Shown here: in pieces, positions 17,726-26,125 of the stretch
How positions within the stretch are numbered: the first letter of the stretch is position 1
Layout: each line of letters begins with the position of its first letter
Assembly: GCF_026109735.1 (NCBI RefSeq)
Contig: NZ_CP069620.1
Span: 3,286,001-3,350,000 of the forward strand
Direction: 5' to 3'
DNA length: 64,000 nt
DNA from: Salinimicrobium tongyeongense
GTDB lineage: Bacteria > Bacteroidota > Bacteroidia > Flavobacteriales > Flavobacteriaceae
Notes under the pieces: model-generated
The model's database searches: none
Told to the model about the DNA's origin: nothing
What the model saw: the letters and a program-made list of their open reading frames with translations, nothing else
Translations under genes and position numbers: made by a program

Positions 17726-18381
17726 TGCTGCTTTTTTGAACCAAAACACAGGTCTCCCGCATCTCCAAGACCGGGAACTATGTACCCTTTTTCGTCCAGC
17801 TTTTCGTCAATGGTGGCTACCCATAAATGAGAATTTTCGGGGCAAAAGCTTTGCAGGTATTCAATTCCTTCTTTTGCAGCGATAACCGACACCAGGTGAA
17901 TCTGTTTTGGTTTTCCCATCTGTTCCAGGGCCTGTAAAACATTGACAAAAGATCGGCCGGTGGCCAGCATGGGGTCGGCCAGGATCAGGGTTTTTCCTTC
18001 AAGTGAAGGGGAAGCGAGGTATTCAACCAGGATCTCAAATTCCTCATCATTATTGGGATGATGGCGATATGCAGAAATAAACGAATTGTCGGCCGCATCA
18101 AAATAATTCAAAAGTCCGGTGTGCAGGGGCAATCCGGCCCTAAGGATTGAGCATATCACCAGCTCTTCCTTTTGCAGGGGCACATTGGCTTTTCCAAGGG
18201 GAGTGTCAATCTCCACATTTTCAAAACTCAAGTTCTTGCTCAGCTCATAACCAAGGATCTCTCCCAGTCTTTCAATATTTCTTCTGAAGCGAAGCCTGTC
18301 GGTTTGAATATTCACATTCCGAAGTTGAGCAACAAATGTATTGGCTATAGAATTCTTTTCAAGTAGGTGGTGAACGTGCAT
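17722..18381 (-). CDS. upp: Uracil phosphoribosyltransferase
   Basis: A 219-residue cytosolic enzyme that converts uracil and PRPP to UMP (pyrimidine salvage). It shows the PRPP-binding loop LADPMLATGRSFV, the N-terminal motif ICSILRAGLPLHTG and the uracil-binding C-terminus YIVPGLGDAGDLCFG. Length is normal. The stop overlaps the tamL stop by four bases (TTAA at 17722-17725 serves both strands) and I see no terminator between the convergent genes. A TAACTTTG box lies 26 bases upstream of the ATG. Confidence 0.95.
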   Translation of the reverse strand: MHVHHLLEKNSIANTFVAQLRNVNIQTDRLRFRRNIERLGEILGYELSKNLSFENVEIDTPLGKANVPLQKEELVICSILRAGLPLHTGLLNYFDAADNSFISAYRHHPNNDEEFEILVEYLASPSLEGKTLILADPMLATGRSFVNVLQALEQMGKPKQIHLVSVIAAKEGIEYLQSFCPENSHLWVATIDEKLDEKGYIVPGLGDAGDLCFGSKKQH

Positions 18382-18406
18382 AATTTGTAATGTCTATGAA
18401 GGAAGC

Positions 18407-18414
18407 CAAAGTTA
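18407..18414 (-). promoter_or_regulatory. Putative -7 element of upp
   Basis: The minus strand reads TAACTTTG, a full TAnnTTTG match, 25 bases before the upp start codon. A -33 TTG at ideal spacing is not seen. Confidence 0.45.
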
Positions 18415-18631
18415 TAAATTTTTACAGCAAATCCCTTTATTTTACAAGCTTTCAAAAATGCCATTTTACGAAAGCTTTTTTCTGGCTTACTTCCTCTTTT
18501 ATCCTGAAAATTTTCCGGAAGCATTTTTTTGCCCTGCACCAGATTTACTTGGGGCAGATTATTGTTTTTTATTGTATATTTAGAATTCTATTCTGCTGAA
18601 TCACAACAATTTTGAACAAACCCTGACTGAA

Positions 18632-19009
18632 ATGACCGATAAAGAGAAGTTTTTAAGGGAGGTGAACAGAGCTTATGAAAAAGGGGATGAACAATTTTTC
18701 ATGGAGCACATTACAGATGATATCTGCTGGGAAATTGTGGGCGAAAAAGAGATTTCTGGCAAAACTGAATTCAAGGAAGTGCTCGATAGAATGAAAGAAA
18801 TGCCTCCCGTAGAAATACAGGTTGAAAATGTCATTTTTGACGACCGGCAGGGCGTGGTAAGGGGAGTGGTGGTGAGCAGGAACAGGCTGGGCCAGAAAAA
18901 ACACTTCGGCTTTTGCGATATCTACAAATTCGCGGAGGGAGAAAAACTTAGGCTTTCGGGCATTACCTCCTATGTGATTGACATAAGCAGGCATGTTCAG
19001 TATAAATAA
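18632..19009 (+). CDS. SnoaL/NTF2-like domain protein
   Basis: A 125-residue protein with the cone-shaped NTF2-like fold pattern: helical start (EKFLREVNRAYEKGDEQFFM), TDDICWEIVGEKEISGKTEF, then strands VEIQVENVIFDDRQGVVRGV and a closing FCDIYKFAEGEKLRLSGITSY. These residues fit SnoaL-like ketosteroid-isomerase relatives, whose members range from small-molecule isomerases to binding proteins. No signal peptide. It is a lone gene between upp and a non-coding stretch, so context gives no substrate. Family confident, function unknown. Confidence 0.75.
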   Translation: MTDKEKFLREVNRAYEKGDEQFFMEHITDDICWEIVGEKEISGKTEFKEVLDRMKEMPPVEIQVENVIFDDRQGVVRGVVVSRNRLGQKKHFGFCDIYKFAEGEKLRLSGITSYVIDISRHVQYK

Positions 19010-19386
19010 ATCAGTGTTGGCAGGGATAAGAATCTTGATCTTTGCCTGCAGGAGGCAGGAGCCAGGATTAGCCCAACAAGCAGATGAACAGTAAATTTCT
19101 ACTCTATTTTTTAAATTTAATTCACTTTTTGTCCAGAACCTGAAAACTCATCTTGCATTCCTTTAAATGGGCTGTAGCATTAAAAATTCCTAGCCTTAGC
19201 TCTCGATTAATTTTTTGAATCAGCACAAGTCTGAAATAGCATAGAAAAAGCTGCTTAAAAATCCTGTTTTTCATCTGGAAAATTCTTGGGAATAAATTCA
19301 TTTTCCAGGAACAGGCTTTCTTCTGAAATAACTTCCGAAGAAATAATAGGAACTTCTAAACAGCTTTTTTTCTGTATTTATTGACT
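19010..19386. other. Intergenic stretch with an imperfect inverted repeat
   Basis: No gene seen. TGTTGG (19015-19020) and CCAACA (19073-19078) could pair around an inner GC-rich hairpin (GCCTGC/GGCAGG near 19043-19058), making a stem-loop of about 64 bases after the SnoaL-like gene. It has no T-run, so it is not a standard terminator. The octamer TTCCGAAG occurs at 19333-19340. Confidence 0.4.
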
Positions 19387-19770
19387 TTATTTATCTGAAT
19401 CCTTGCGGGTTTTGTTGGAAGGATCGCGGTATTTTTCGGCTTTTTCCCCTTTGTAAACGGTATTGGTTTGAGATTCTATGTTGTCATTTGAATTAGCCGA
19501 TTCTTTGGGTCTTCTTTCCTGCTCCACATATTGTGGTTTATTGGTAGTGGGGTTGAATTTTCGGTCGTCCTCACCGGGCAGGTCAAGATCTGCACCTGCA
19601 TAGTCAATTGGCTCTTCCCGTTCTTTAAAATATTCGCCTTTTTTCTCGTCCTGGCTCTGGTTGTTCAGGGTGGCCTTATCTTCAGGAGTAATATCCGAAT
19701 TGTAATTATTCCCTTTTCCGCGGGTCATATCTTCCCTGTTATTTTTTGGTTGCTCTTCTTTCTTTGTCAT
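19387..19770 (-). CDS. Hydrophilic, probably disordered protein
   Basis: A 127-residue protein made almost wholly of K, E, D, N, Q, T, P and G, without a hydrophobic core, signal peptide or cysteine (for example TPEDKATLNNQSQDEKKGEY). It resembles the small hydrophilic proteins often seen near stress genes in Flavobacteriaceae, but I do not recognise a named family. The ATG at 19770 has a purine-rich stretch upstream. The composition is regular and without internal stops, so it is likely a real gene. Function not assigned; a desiccation or osmotic role would be a guess from composition only. Confidence 0.55.
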   Translation of the reverse strand: MTKKEEQPKNNREDMTRGKGNNYNSDITPEDKATLNNQSQDEKKGEYFKEREEPIDYAGADLDLPGEDDRKFNPTTNKPQYVEQERRPKESANSNDNIESQTNTVYKGEKAEKYRDPSNKTRKDSDK

Positions 19771-19930
19771 AATTTTGATTTTATTTTAAATTACAGATTA
19801 TCTTATTTTTACCCCATCTTTAGCGGTTAAAATGCAGTTAAATTTTAAATGCTACATTTAAAGAAAGTTTACAGCGACCTTATTTTTGGTTAAGTTTTTG
19901 ATATTTGAATGCTGAAGAATATTACTGGTG

Positions 19931-20596
19931 ATGAAAAAACTGATTTTACTTGTTTTTTGCCTGAACATTTATGTGAGTCAGGCGCAAATCGATAATCCTA
20001 CAGCTCCCACAAAAGCTCCGGGAGAACTCATGGCCCCCAAAACCGGAAGTGAATCATCATCTTTCAAAAAAACTTCGGGCAATCACAGCCTGAGTACCAA
20101 AAAGGGCATTTTGGGCACCCAGAGCGAATCAATGAAACTGGGGGAAAAAGAAGAAAAATCCTTCAGCATGAGAACAGATCAAAATGGGCTTATGACTTTT
20201 AAAGGCAAGGATTTTACTCCCAAAGCTTTCACCAAAGACAAAGAGGCCCGGGAAGAATTCCGAAGAGATCAGTACTTAGGAGATTTTAAGACCACAGGGG
20301 TTTTTGTTGAACTGTACTGCCGCGACCATGAATATGTTGATGGCGATAAGGTAAAGGTCACTGTGAACGGCGTGGTGATTGACAGGAATATGTCACTGGG
20401 CGGCACTTTCACACCCATAATGGTGAAACTCGACAGCGGACTCAACAATATTGAATTTGAAGCCCTTAACCAGGGAACATCGGGTCCCAACACAGCCGAG
20501 CTCCGGGTTTATGACGACCAGGGCAGGGAAGTGGCTAGAAAGGAGTGGAACCTTCTCACAGGTTCAAAAGCCAGTCTGGTAGTGGTAAAACAGTAA
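19931..20596 (+). CDS. Secreted protein of unknown function
   Basis: A 221-residue protein starting at ATG 19931 (a GTG directly before it is unnecessary). A signal peptide ends at YVSQAQ. Residues about 25-110 are a low-complexity S/T/K-rich linker. The C-terminal part (about 120-221) looks like a single beta-sandwich (GVFVELYCRDHEYVDGDKVK, VIDRNMSLGGTFTPIMVKLD, LNNIEFEALNQGTSGPNTAE). There is no T9SS sorting domain, so it is predicted periplasmic or outer-membrane associated. No recognised family. It is flanked by a divergent disordered-protein gene and a convergent permease. Confidence 0.65.
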   Translation: MKKLILLVFCLNIYVSQAQIDNPTAPTKAPGELMAPKTGSESSSFKKTSGNHSLSTKKGILGTQSESMKLGEKEEKSFSMRTDQNGLMTFKGKDFTPKAFTKDKEAREEFRRDQYLGDFKTTGVFVELYCRDHEYVDGDKVKVTVNGVVIDRNMSLGGTFTPIMVKLDSGLNNIEFEALNQGTSGPNTAELRVYDDQGREVARKEWNLLTGSKASLVVVKQ

Positions 20597-20601
20597 ATGT
20601 C

Positions 20602-21843
20602 TTACGCATTCCCCTGAAACAGGTTGTAAACATTAAACCCGAACATAAGTAATATTGTTATTAGCGCTATAATTGTGGGTATCGGAATGTTGTTAACATT
20701 AAGCCTAATGTAAAAAGGCGGCTTTTTGTTCTTTTCCTTTCTTTTTCGGTGGCGCAGGTTTAAAAGGGCCAGGTTTACCATCCCGAAAACTATAAAAATA
20801 AAAATATTGCTCAGGCTGGCTACCAGCTTAAGGTTTCCTATTAATCCAAAACCAATGGCTACCAGGCTTATGGCTATAATGGCAAAGTTTGGGGCATTTC
20901 CAATTCCCGAGATGGTTGTGAATTTTTTGAGCCAGGTTTTTTCACTGTCGCGCGCCACGTCATAAAGAAGCCTGGAAGTACCAAGGATGTTGCTCAATAT
21001 GGTTTTACTCGTGGCAAACAGGGCAATGATCACCAGCGAGGTAGCTCCCCAGGCCCCCAGTTTTGCTTCTATTACCGCAGCCAATGGCCCGTTGGAGTTT
21101 GATAGCTGCTTCCAGTCGAGCACACTTACTGCACTTATGGCGATCAATACATAGATAAGCAAGACAATGATCCCACTCATTATAATGGCCTTTGGCATAT
21201 TCACCTTCGGATTCTTTGTTTCTTCGGCCATTTTCACCAGGTCTTCAAAACCAATATAGCTGAAGAAGATCAATGCCCCGCCGGCGAATAGCCCCGTCCA
21301 GCCTGCGTCATTGGTCTCAAGAAGCGGGGTAGTTCCAATTTCGGGAATACTCACCACCACCACAGCTGCCAGGCCTATTAGAGTGACTATAGTGGCAAAA
21401 GAGTTGTAATACGAACTGTATTTTGCCCCTATGATGTTGAAAAATGCCATTAAGGAAATTACAGAAATGATAATGACCCAGGAAGGTATATTAACCAAGC
21501 GACTCAAATAATCGGCAAAACTTATGGATATTGCTGCTGCAGCCACTATGCCGGTGAAAGCCATGAAGACCGACATGAACAAGGCAGTTTTTTCGTTGAA
21601 GCCCTGTTTAATATATTCAAAACTTCCGCCAGAGTCGGGGTAACGGCTTACAAATTCGGCATACGAGAGCCCCGTGAGCAGGGCAACGGTAGCAGCTATT
21701 ACAAAGCTCAACCACAACATATTGCCGCTAAAGCCGGCGGCTTTTCCTATAATCGCGTAGATCCCGGCACCAACAATTCCTCCCACACCAAACATGAGTA
21801 CATCCCAAAATCCCAGACTTCTCTTTAGTTCTTTTTTTGCCAT
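20602..21843 (-). CDS. APC-family amino acid permease
   Basis: A 413-residue inner membrane protein with about 11-12 hydrophobic segments. The first carries the APC substrate motif GVGGIVGAGIYAIIGKAAG; other family features are the YPDSGGSFEYIKQGF region after the second segment and FFSYIGFEDLVKMAEETKNP in the sixth/seventh. Family role: secondary transport of amino acids or polyamines. At 413 residues it is shorter than typical 12-TM members of 450-500, mostly from short loops and a short C-terminus. The substrate cannot be deduced. It converges with the secreted protein gene, five bases between stops. Confidence 0.85.
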   Translation of the reverse strand: MAKKELKRSLGFWDVLMFGVGGIVGAGIYAIIGKAAGFSGNMLWLSFVIAATVALLTGLSYAEFVSRYPDSGGSFEYIKQGFNEKTALFMSVFMAFTGIVAAAAISISFADYLSRLVNIPSWVIIISVISLMAFFNIIGAKYSSYYNSFATIVTLIGLAAVVVVSIPEIGTTPLLETNDAGWTGLFAGGALIFFSYIGFEDLVKMAEETKNPKVNMPKAIIMSGIIVLLIYVLIAISAVSVLDWKQLSNSNGPLAAVIEAKLGAWGATSLVIIALFATSKTILSNILGTSRLLYDVARDSEKTWLKKFTTISGIGNAPNFAIIAISLVAIGFGLIGNLKLVASLSNIFIFIVFGMVNLALLNLRHRKRKEKNKKPPFYIRLNVNNIPIPTIIALITILLMFGFNVYNLFQGNA

Positions 21844-22034
21844 CTATTTTTCTATTTTATTTCAGGTTGTACTTAATATAAATTTTCACTCCTATTAACC
21901 TTCAAGTTTAACATGAACTAAAGAAAAACCTAACAATTTTTAAGCTGAAGCAGAGCTATACCGGGCTTTTTCCGAAGAAAACATGGCTAAAAGAGTCGGT
22001 AGTTTTTTGTAAATTGAGGAGAAAATCAACCATT

Positions 22035-22505
22035 ATGAAAAAAGTACTAATTGCGATAGATTATAACCCGGTTTCAGAAAAAGTAGCGCAAAAGGGCTAT
22101 GAGCTGGCAAAAAACCTCAATGCTGAAGTATGCCTTATGCACGTACTTGATGATGTAGGATTTTACGGAGCCCAATATCCTACTTTTATGGGATACGACG
22201 GCTATTCGGGCATGGGGCCAGATCTTGATGTGGCGATGGAGATGCAAAATATAGCCAAGGAATTCATGCAAAGTGCCAAAAATCACCTGAACGATCCCAA
22301 CGTAAAGACTTACCTGGCCGAAGGCCCAACCGCTAAAAGCATACTGAATTATGCCGAAGAATGGGGAGCAAACCTGCTGGTAATGGGTACTCACAGCCAC
22401 TCGGTGCTCGAAAAGCTATTTTTGGGAACCGTGGCTGAAAAGATCCTGGAAAAGACAAATATCCCGGTTTACCTGGTGCCGGTGAAAAACAGAAAGGGAG
22501 AATGA
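22035..22505 (+). CDS. Universal stress protein (UspA family)
   Basis: A 156-residue cytosolic protein started at ATG 22035, which follows a good AGGAG ribosome site (22017-22021); a TTG at 22014 lies before that site. It is a single USP domain: KKVLIAIDYNPVSEKVAQKG at the start, the ATP-binding loop MGTHSHSVLEKLFLGTVAEK in the G-x2-G-x9-G(S/T) region, and IPVYLVPV at the end. Such proteins bind ATP and support survival under stress. It stands alone after the permease and before the cold-shock gene. Confidence 0.88.
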   Translation: MKKVLIAIDYNPVSEKVAQKGYELAKNLNAEVCLMHVLDDVGFYGAQYPTFMGYDGYSGMGPDLDVAMEMQNIAKEFMQSAKNHLNDPNVKTYLAEGPTAKSILNYAEEWGANLLVMGTHSHSVLEKLFLGTVAEKILEKTNIPVYLVPVKNRKGE

Positions 22506-22557
22506 GAAATATAGGCCCTAGAATTACTTCTTATGCTCATAAAACAAAAAGAATTGA

Positions 22558-22565
22558 TAACTTTG
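22558..22565 (+). promoter_or_regulatory. Putative -7 element of the cold-shock gene
   Basis: TAACTTTG matches TAnnTTTG 117 bases before the cold-shock ATG at 22683. If used it makes a 5' leader of about 110 bases, in keeping with the long leaders of many cold-shock mRNAs. No clear -33 box. Confidence 0.4.
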
Positions 22566-22682
22566 TGTTCTAGTGCAAGTTTTGAATTATTCTGGTAAAT
22601 CTTCTTCTCCAATTTTTCCAATTTATCTTTTTAAACTTCAGCTAAAAAAATTATATTAAACAAAAATCCAATTAAACCGCTA

Positions 22683-23126
22683 ATGGCAAAATCACAACAG
22701 ACGTACAACAAGATTGAAAAAGAAAAGAAACGCTTGAAAAAGCGCGAAGAGAAAAAGAAAAAGAAGGAAGAGAGAAAGGCAAGTGGAGAATCTGTCTCTG
22801 AATTTGCTTATGTAGATGAATTTGGCAACCTCACCGAGACGCCGCCAGATCCTTCCCAGAAAATCGAAGTTGACGCTGAAAGCATTGAAATTGGAATTCC
22901 GAAGAAAGAAGATTCAGCCGAGGAAAATGACTTTAGTAAGGAAGGAAAAGTTTCCTTCTTTGACCACTCAAAAGGCTTTGGCTTTATACTTGACAGCACC
23001 AGCCAGGAAAAATATTTTGTACATGTTACCGGTCTTATAGATGAGATCGAAGAAAATGACAAGGTAACTTTTGAACTTGAAAAAGGCCCAAGAGGGATGA
23101 ATGCTGTAAGAGTAAAGAAGCTCTAA
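22683..23126 (+). CDS. Cold-shock domain protein with basic N-terminal extension
   Basis: A 147-residue protein. The C-terminal 60 residues are a cold-shock domain with both RNA-binding motifs in slightly altered form: KVSFFDHSKGFGFI (RNP1-like) and YFVHVTG (RNP2-like). Residues 1-40 are an extremely lysine-rich helix (KKREEKKKKKEERK), followed by an acidic linker. Family role: binding single-stranded RNA or DNA and melting structures. The basic extension is common in flavobacterial cold-shock proteins and probably strengthens nucleic acid contact. A strong bidirectional terminator follows. Confidence 0.9.
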   Translation: MAKSQQTYNKIEKEKKRLKKREEKKKKKEERKASGESVSEFAYVDEFGNLTETPPDPSQKIEVDAESIEIGIPKKEDSAEENDFSKEGKVSFFDHSKGFGFILDSTSQEKYFVHVTGLIDEIEENDKVTFELEKGPRGMNAVRVKKL

Positions 23127-23154
23127 AATCCCTTTTTTGGAAGGTATAAAAAGT

Positions 23155-23183
23155 GAGCGGCAGTAACAAAGTTACTGCCGCTC
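23155..23183. terminator. Bidirectional terminator
   Basis: A perfect 13-pair stem (GAGCGGCAGTAAC with GTTACTGCCGCTC, loop AAA) is flanked by A-run and T-run, so it works for both strands. It separates the convergent cold-shock gene and M61 peptidase gene. Confidence 0.92.
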
Positions 23184-23191
23184 TTTTTGTT

Positions 23192-25060
23192 TTAGGATTT
23201 TAACCAGCTGTGGCGCAACTCCATTTGTTCGCCATTGGGGTTCATGATCTCAACGAGGCGTTTGCCGGTAGACATGGGTTCAACGACCTCTCCGCTTATC
23301 TGCAATTCTTCAGCGTTACGTTCTACAGTGAAGGCTATGGCGTCACCCACAGTCCATTTTGCAGAATCTCCAATGAGGTCGTACACATTCTGAACATTGT
23401 AGGTCTTGCCGTTGACAGATTTGATCACATCGCCGCCCTGCAGGCCTAATTCCTTGAAAAAGGTGCTTAGCTCCACATCATCCCGCAACACAATTTCTCC
23501 TGTTTCACCAATGGTGATAAAGGGGGTGGATGGGTCTTTCAAAAAGTAATCTACAGGCAATTGGCCTTCCCGCATTTCAAGCCCCACTTTTTTGAAGAAC
23601 TGGTTATACGGAATGGGTGTGGTGCCGCTAACGTAGGTATTCAGGAATTCTCCAATTTCGGGATAGGTAAGTTCTGTAATGACCGCGAAAAGCTCTTCAT
23701 CTTCAAAAGGTTTGTTTTTCCCGTACATTTCGCTAAGCTGTTTCATAAGATCGAGCAGCCCCATCTCGCCATTGCTCAATTCACGCAACCTTATATCTAA
23801 TGCCATTCCTATAAGTGCCCCTTTCTGGTAGACATTATAATAGCTGTCTTTGTACTCATCTTCTAGGATGTTACGGCTCATTTCTGTAAACGACATGCTA
23901 TCGTCAAAACGCTGTGAAACCGCAATTTTCTCCTGAATCCTGTCATAGAAATCCTGATTGGAGATAAGCCCCTGGTTCACCTGAAAAAGATTTGCAAAAT
24001 ACTCGGTCACACCTTCGTAAAGCCACAGGTGCCGCGACATTTGCGGATCGTTGTAATCAAAGTAATGAACTTCTTTGGAATGTACTCCCAGCGGGGTCAA
24101 AATATGGAAGAACTCATGGGAAACAATATCGGTAAGCGATTCATTGAGGCGTTCTTTCTCCATTTCTTCGGGCATGACCACAACAGTAGAGGTGTGGTGC
24201 TCAAGTGCGCCAAAGCGGGCCGCATCACCTTCTCCGGGCGTGGCCGAAAGGTAAAGAAGAATCGCGTATTTATCGGTATTGTCTATCGCTCCCAAAAAGT
24301 CTTTTTGAGCGGTGATCATCTTTTCCATTGCAGGTTTAAAATCCTGCGCATTGAACTTTTGGATAGGAGAGTAGACGTGCAGCAGCACATCCATTTTATC
24401 GACCTTAAAGCTCACGGTATCGGGTGCCGCATACATAATGGGATTATCGGTCACCTCAAAATATCTGTTGGCACGAAAAATATCTTTGGTCACCCCGGCC
24501 CTGATTTCTGAAGACTGCGCCAGGTCAAAAGCACTTCCCGCATAAAGATCATTTGCCCTAATGATCTCGAGTTGATAAGGCTCTTCTGTTAGATCGTTGA
24601 AATAGCCAACAAAGCCGTGAAGGTTCAAGAGAAAGTTTTTTCCTTCCCTGATATTTGTTCCGGCCATAGAATATATGCCTCCTTCGCCATCCACATCAAA
24701 GGTATCATTCATCCAGTAGGTCACTTTGTCGAGCCTGGTGGCATTTGAAATTCCCCAGCTGTTCTCGTCATAAGCAGTTACAGGCAGTTCGTTTCCCTTG
24801 TGGTCATAAGCCTTCAGGCCTTCGGCATAGGCGCCATAATTTGAAGTAGAGTAGGTGCCGGGTACTGTTTTTGGAATGTAGAAAATAATGGTTTCAGTAT
24901 TGATCTTTCCGGGGTCTACAGTGACCATCACCTTGTCATCTTTAACGTTTACCAGGTCTAAAGTGGCAATAACAGGTTCTTTTTCAGCAATAGTAGACTG
25001 TGAAGTTTTACACCCAAAGGCGGTGGCGGTGAACGCCAGAGCATAGATTATTTTTTTCAT
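23192..25060 (-). CDS. M61-family metallopeptidase lipoprotein
   Basis: A 622-residue protein from the ATG at 25060 (an earlier in-frame ATG at 25120 would bury the lipoprotein signal). The signal ATAFGCKTS marks it as a lipoprotein. The catalytic zinc site is HEFFH (about residue 312) with the distal glutamate in LWLYEGVTEYFANLF, as in glycyl aminopeptidases of family M61. An N-terminal beta-sandwich comes first, and the C-terminal 120 residues form a PDZ-like domain (LQGGDVIKSVNGKTYNVQNV). It probably trims peptides at the cell envelope. It stands alone, ending at the shared terminator. Confidence 0.9.
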   Translation of the reverse strand: MKKIIYALAFTATAFGCKTSQSTIAEKEPVIATLDLVNVKDDKVMVTVDPGKINTETIIFYIPKTVPGTYSTSNYGAYAEGLKAYDHKGNELPVTAYDENSWGISNATRLDKVTYWMNDTFDVDGEGGIYSMAGTNIREGKNFLLNLHGFVGYFNDLTEEPYQLEIIRANDLYAGSAFDLAQSSEIRAGVTKDIFRANRYFEVTDNPIMYAAPDTVSFKVDKMDVLLHVYSPIQKFNAQDFKPAMEKMITAQKDFLGAIDNTDKYAILLYLSATPGEGDAARFGALEHHTSTVVVMPEEMEKERLNESLTDIVSHEFFHILTPLGVHSKEVHYFDYNDPQMSRHLWLYEGVTEYFANLFQVNQGLISNQDFYDRIQEKIAVSQRFDDSMSFTEMSRNILEDEYKDSYYNVYQKGALIGMALDIRLRELSNGEMGLLDLMKQLSEMYGKNKPFEDEELFAVITELTYPEIGEFLNTYVSGTTPIPYNQFFKKVGLEMREGQLPVDYFLKDPSTPFITIGETGEIVLRDDVELSTFFKELGLQGGDVIKSVNGKTYNVQNVYDLIGDSAKWTVGDAIAFTVERNAEELQISGEVVEPMSTGKRLVEIMNPNGEQMELRHSWLKS

Positions 25061-25338
25061 TAAAAAGTTTGTTTTTAAATAAGACTGGTTCTTTAGTGAA
25101 ACGTTACAAACAGAGGGCAATTGTAGTAACTGTTCAATTTAATTTCTTCGGAAAAATGACATTTTTGAAACTGAAAAAATCAGGATCATCCTGTCTTAAT
25201 TCTGAAGGCTGAAAATAATAAATTTTGGAAGAGAAACTAAGCTGAAGTTGATACCTGAACAGGATATTTCAGAAAATGAAGCATTTGAAGCAGCCTCAGT
25301 TATTTTTTTCTACCTTTAAGAAGAAAACATTCAAACCC

Positions 25339-25809
25339 ATGAAATCTGAAGAATTGCAAGGGCAATTACAGGAATTAAAAGCTTACATCGAATTTAAGGC
25401 CAGGCGCAACCCCCAAATCTCAAAGGTGCCGGTAGGCTGGCACCTCGCGCACAGTTTAAAGGTCATGCAATCTATTCTAGGTGCCCTTGATATCTCAGAT
25501 CCTGCACAATACCGCCGAAGCTTCAGCTGGAAAAAGGAGCTGGTGTACCTCACGGGAAAAATTCCGAGGGGCAAGGCCAGAGCCCCAAAAAAGACGATTC
25601 CGGAAGAAAATATTTCCGAAGAAGCACTTGAGGAACAGATCGAAAAAATAAGCCGCAAGATGACCGGGATACCAAAGCTCCCCAAAAATGCCTTTTTTGA
25701 ACACCCATACTTCGGGCATATAAAAAGAGATGAAACTGCAAAATTCCTGGTCATACACACCGAGCATCACCTTAAGATCATCAGGGAAATTATGGATAGC
25801 AGGGCCTGA
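25339..25809 (+). CDS. DUF1569 (DinB-like fold) protein
   Basis: A 156-residue protein from ATG 25339; an upstream ATG at 25276 would add 21 basic residues of poor coding character. It has the DinB/DUF1569 arrangement of putative metal-binding histidines: VGWHLAHSLKV near residue 35, HPYFGHI, and HTEHHLKIIREI at the end. DinB-like proteins form four-helix bundles, and several act as metal-dependent thiol transferases, including bacillithiol-linked ones. That may matter because bshA is also in this window (inference). A one-mismatch copy of the dispersed palindrome is read here as KNAFF. Substrate unknown. Confidence 0.75.
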   Translation: MKSEELQGQLQELKAYIEFKARRNPQISKVPVGWHLAHSLKVMQSILGALDISDPAQYRRSFSWKKELVYLTGKIPRGKARAPKKTIPEENISEEALEEQIEKISRKMTGIPKLPKNAFFEHPYFGHIKRDETAKFLVIHTEHHLKIIREIMDSRA

Positions 25810-26125
25810 AAATATTTCCGGCGTCTATACTAAGCCGGGAACTGCAGAAGATTTCATGTCAAAAATGCCATTTTTGAGAGCATTTTTTATCCACTATTAT
25901 TTTAGCCATCCTATTTGTTTGTGAAGCTGGTGCTCATATTTGCCTCAGTAGGTGTACTTAAGCAAAAATTCTTATATTTAATATTCAGGTAAATCAAAAG
26001 ATGTAGCATTAAAACACCCGGGTAAAACTAATCTAGTGATTGAAAATCAATTTGGCCAGAAGCTGGTTTTATAGTAGTAAGATTTTCACAACTCACAGTC
26101 TTTTTTCCAAACTCCGCTTAAAAAT
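25810..26125. other. Intergenic region with a perfect palindrome copy
   Basis: No gene is visible in these 316 bases. CAAAAATGCCATTTTTG occupies 25860-25876, about 50 bases after the DUF1569 stop. No T-run follows, so it is not an obvious terminator. I find no full promoter match for the kinase gene downstream. Confidence 0.5.

Noticed and set aside
25061-25120. Upstream start of the M61 peptidase at 25120
   Set aside because: It would put 20 residues in front of a standard lipoprotein signal; ATG 25060 is preferred.
25860-25876. Palindrome copies as terminators
   Set aside because: The stem is AT-rich with a one-base centre, no T-run follows, and several copies lie inside genes.
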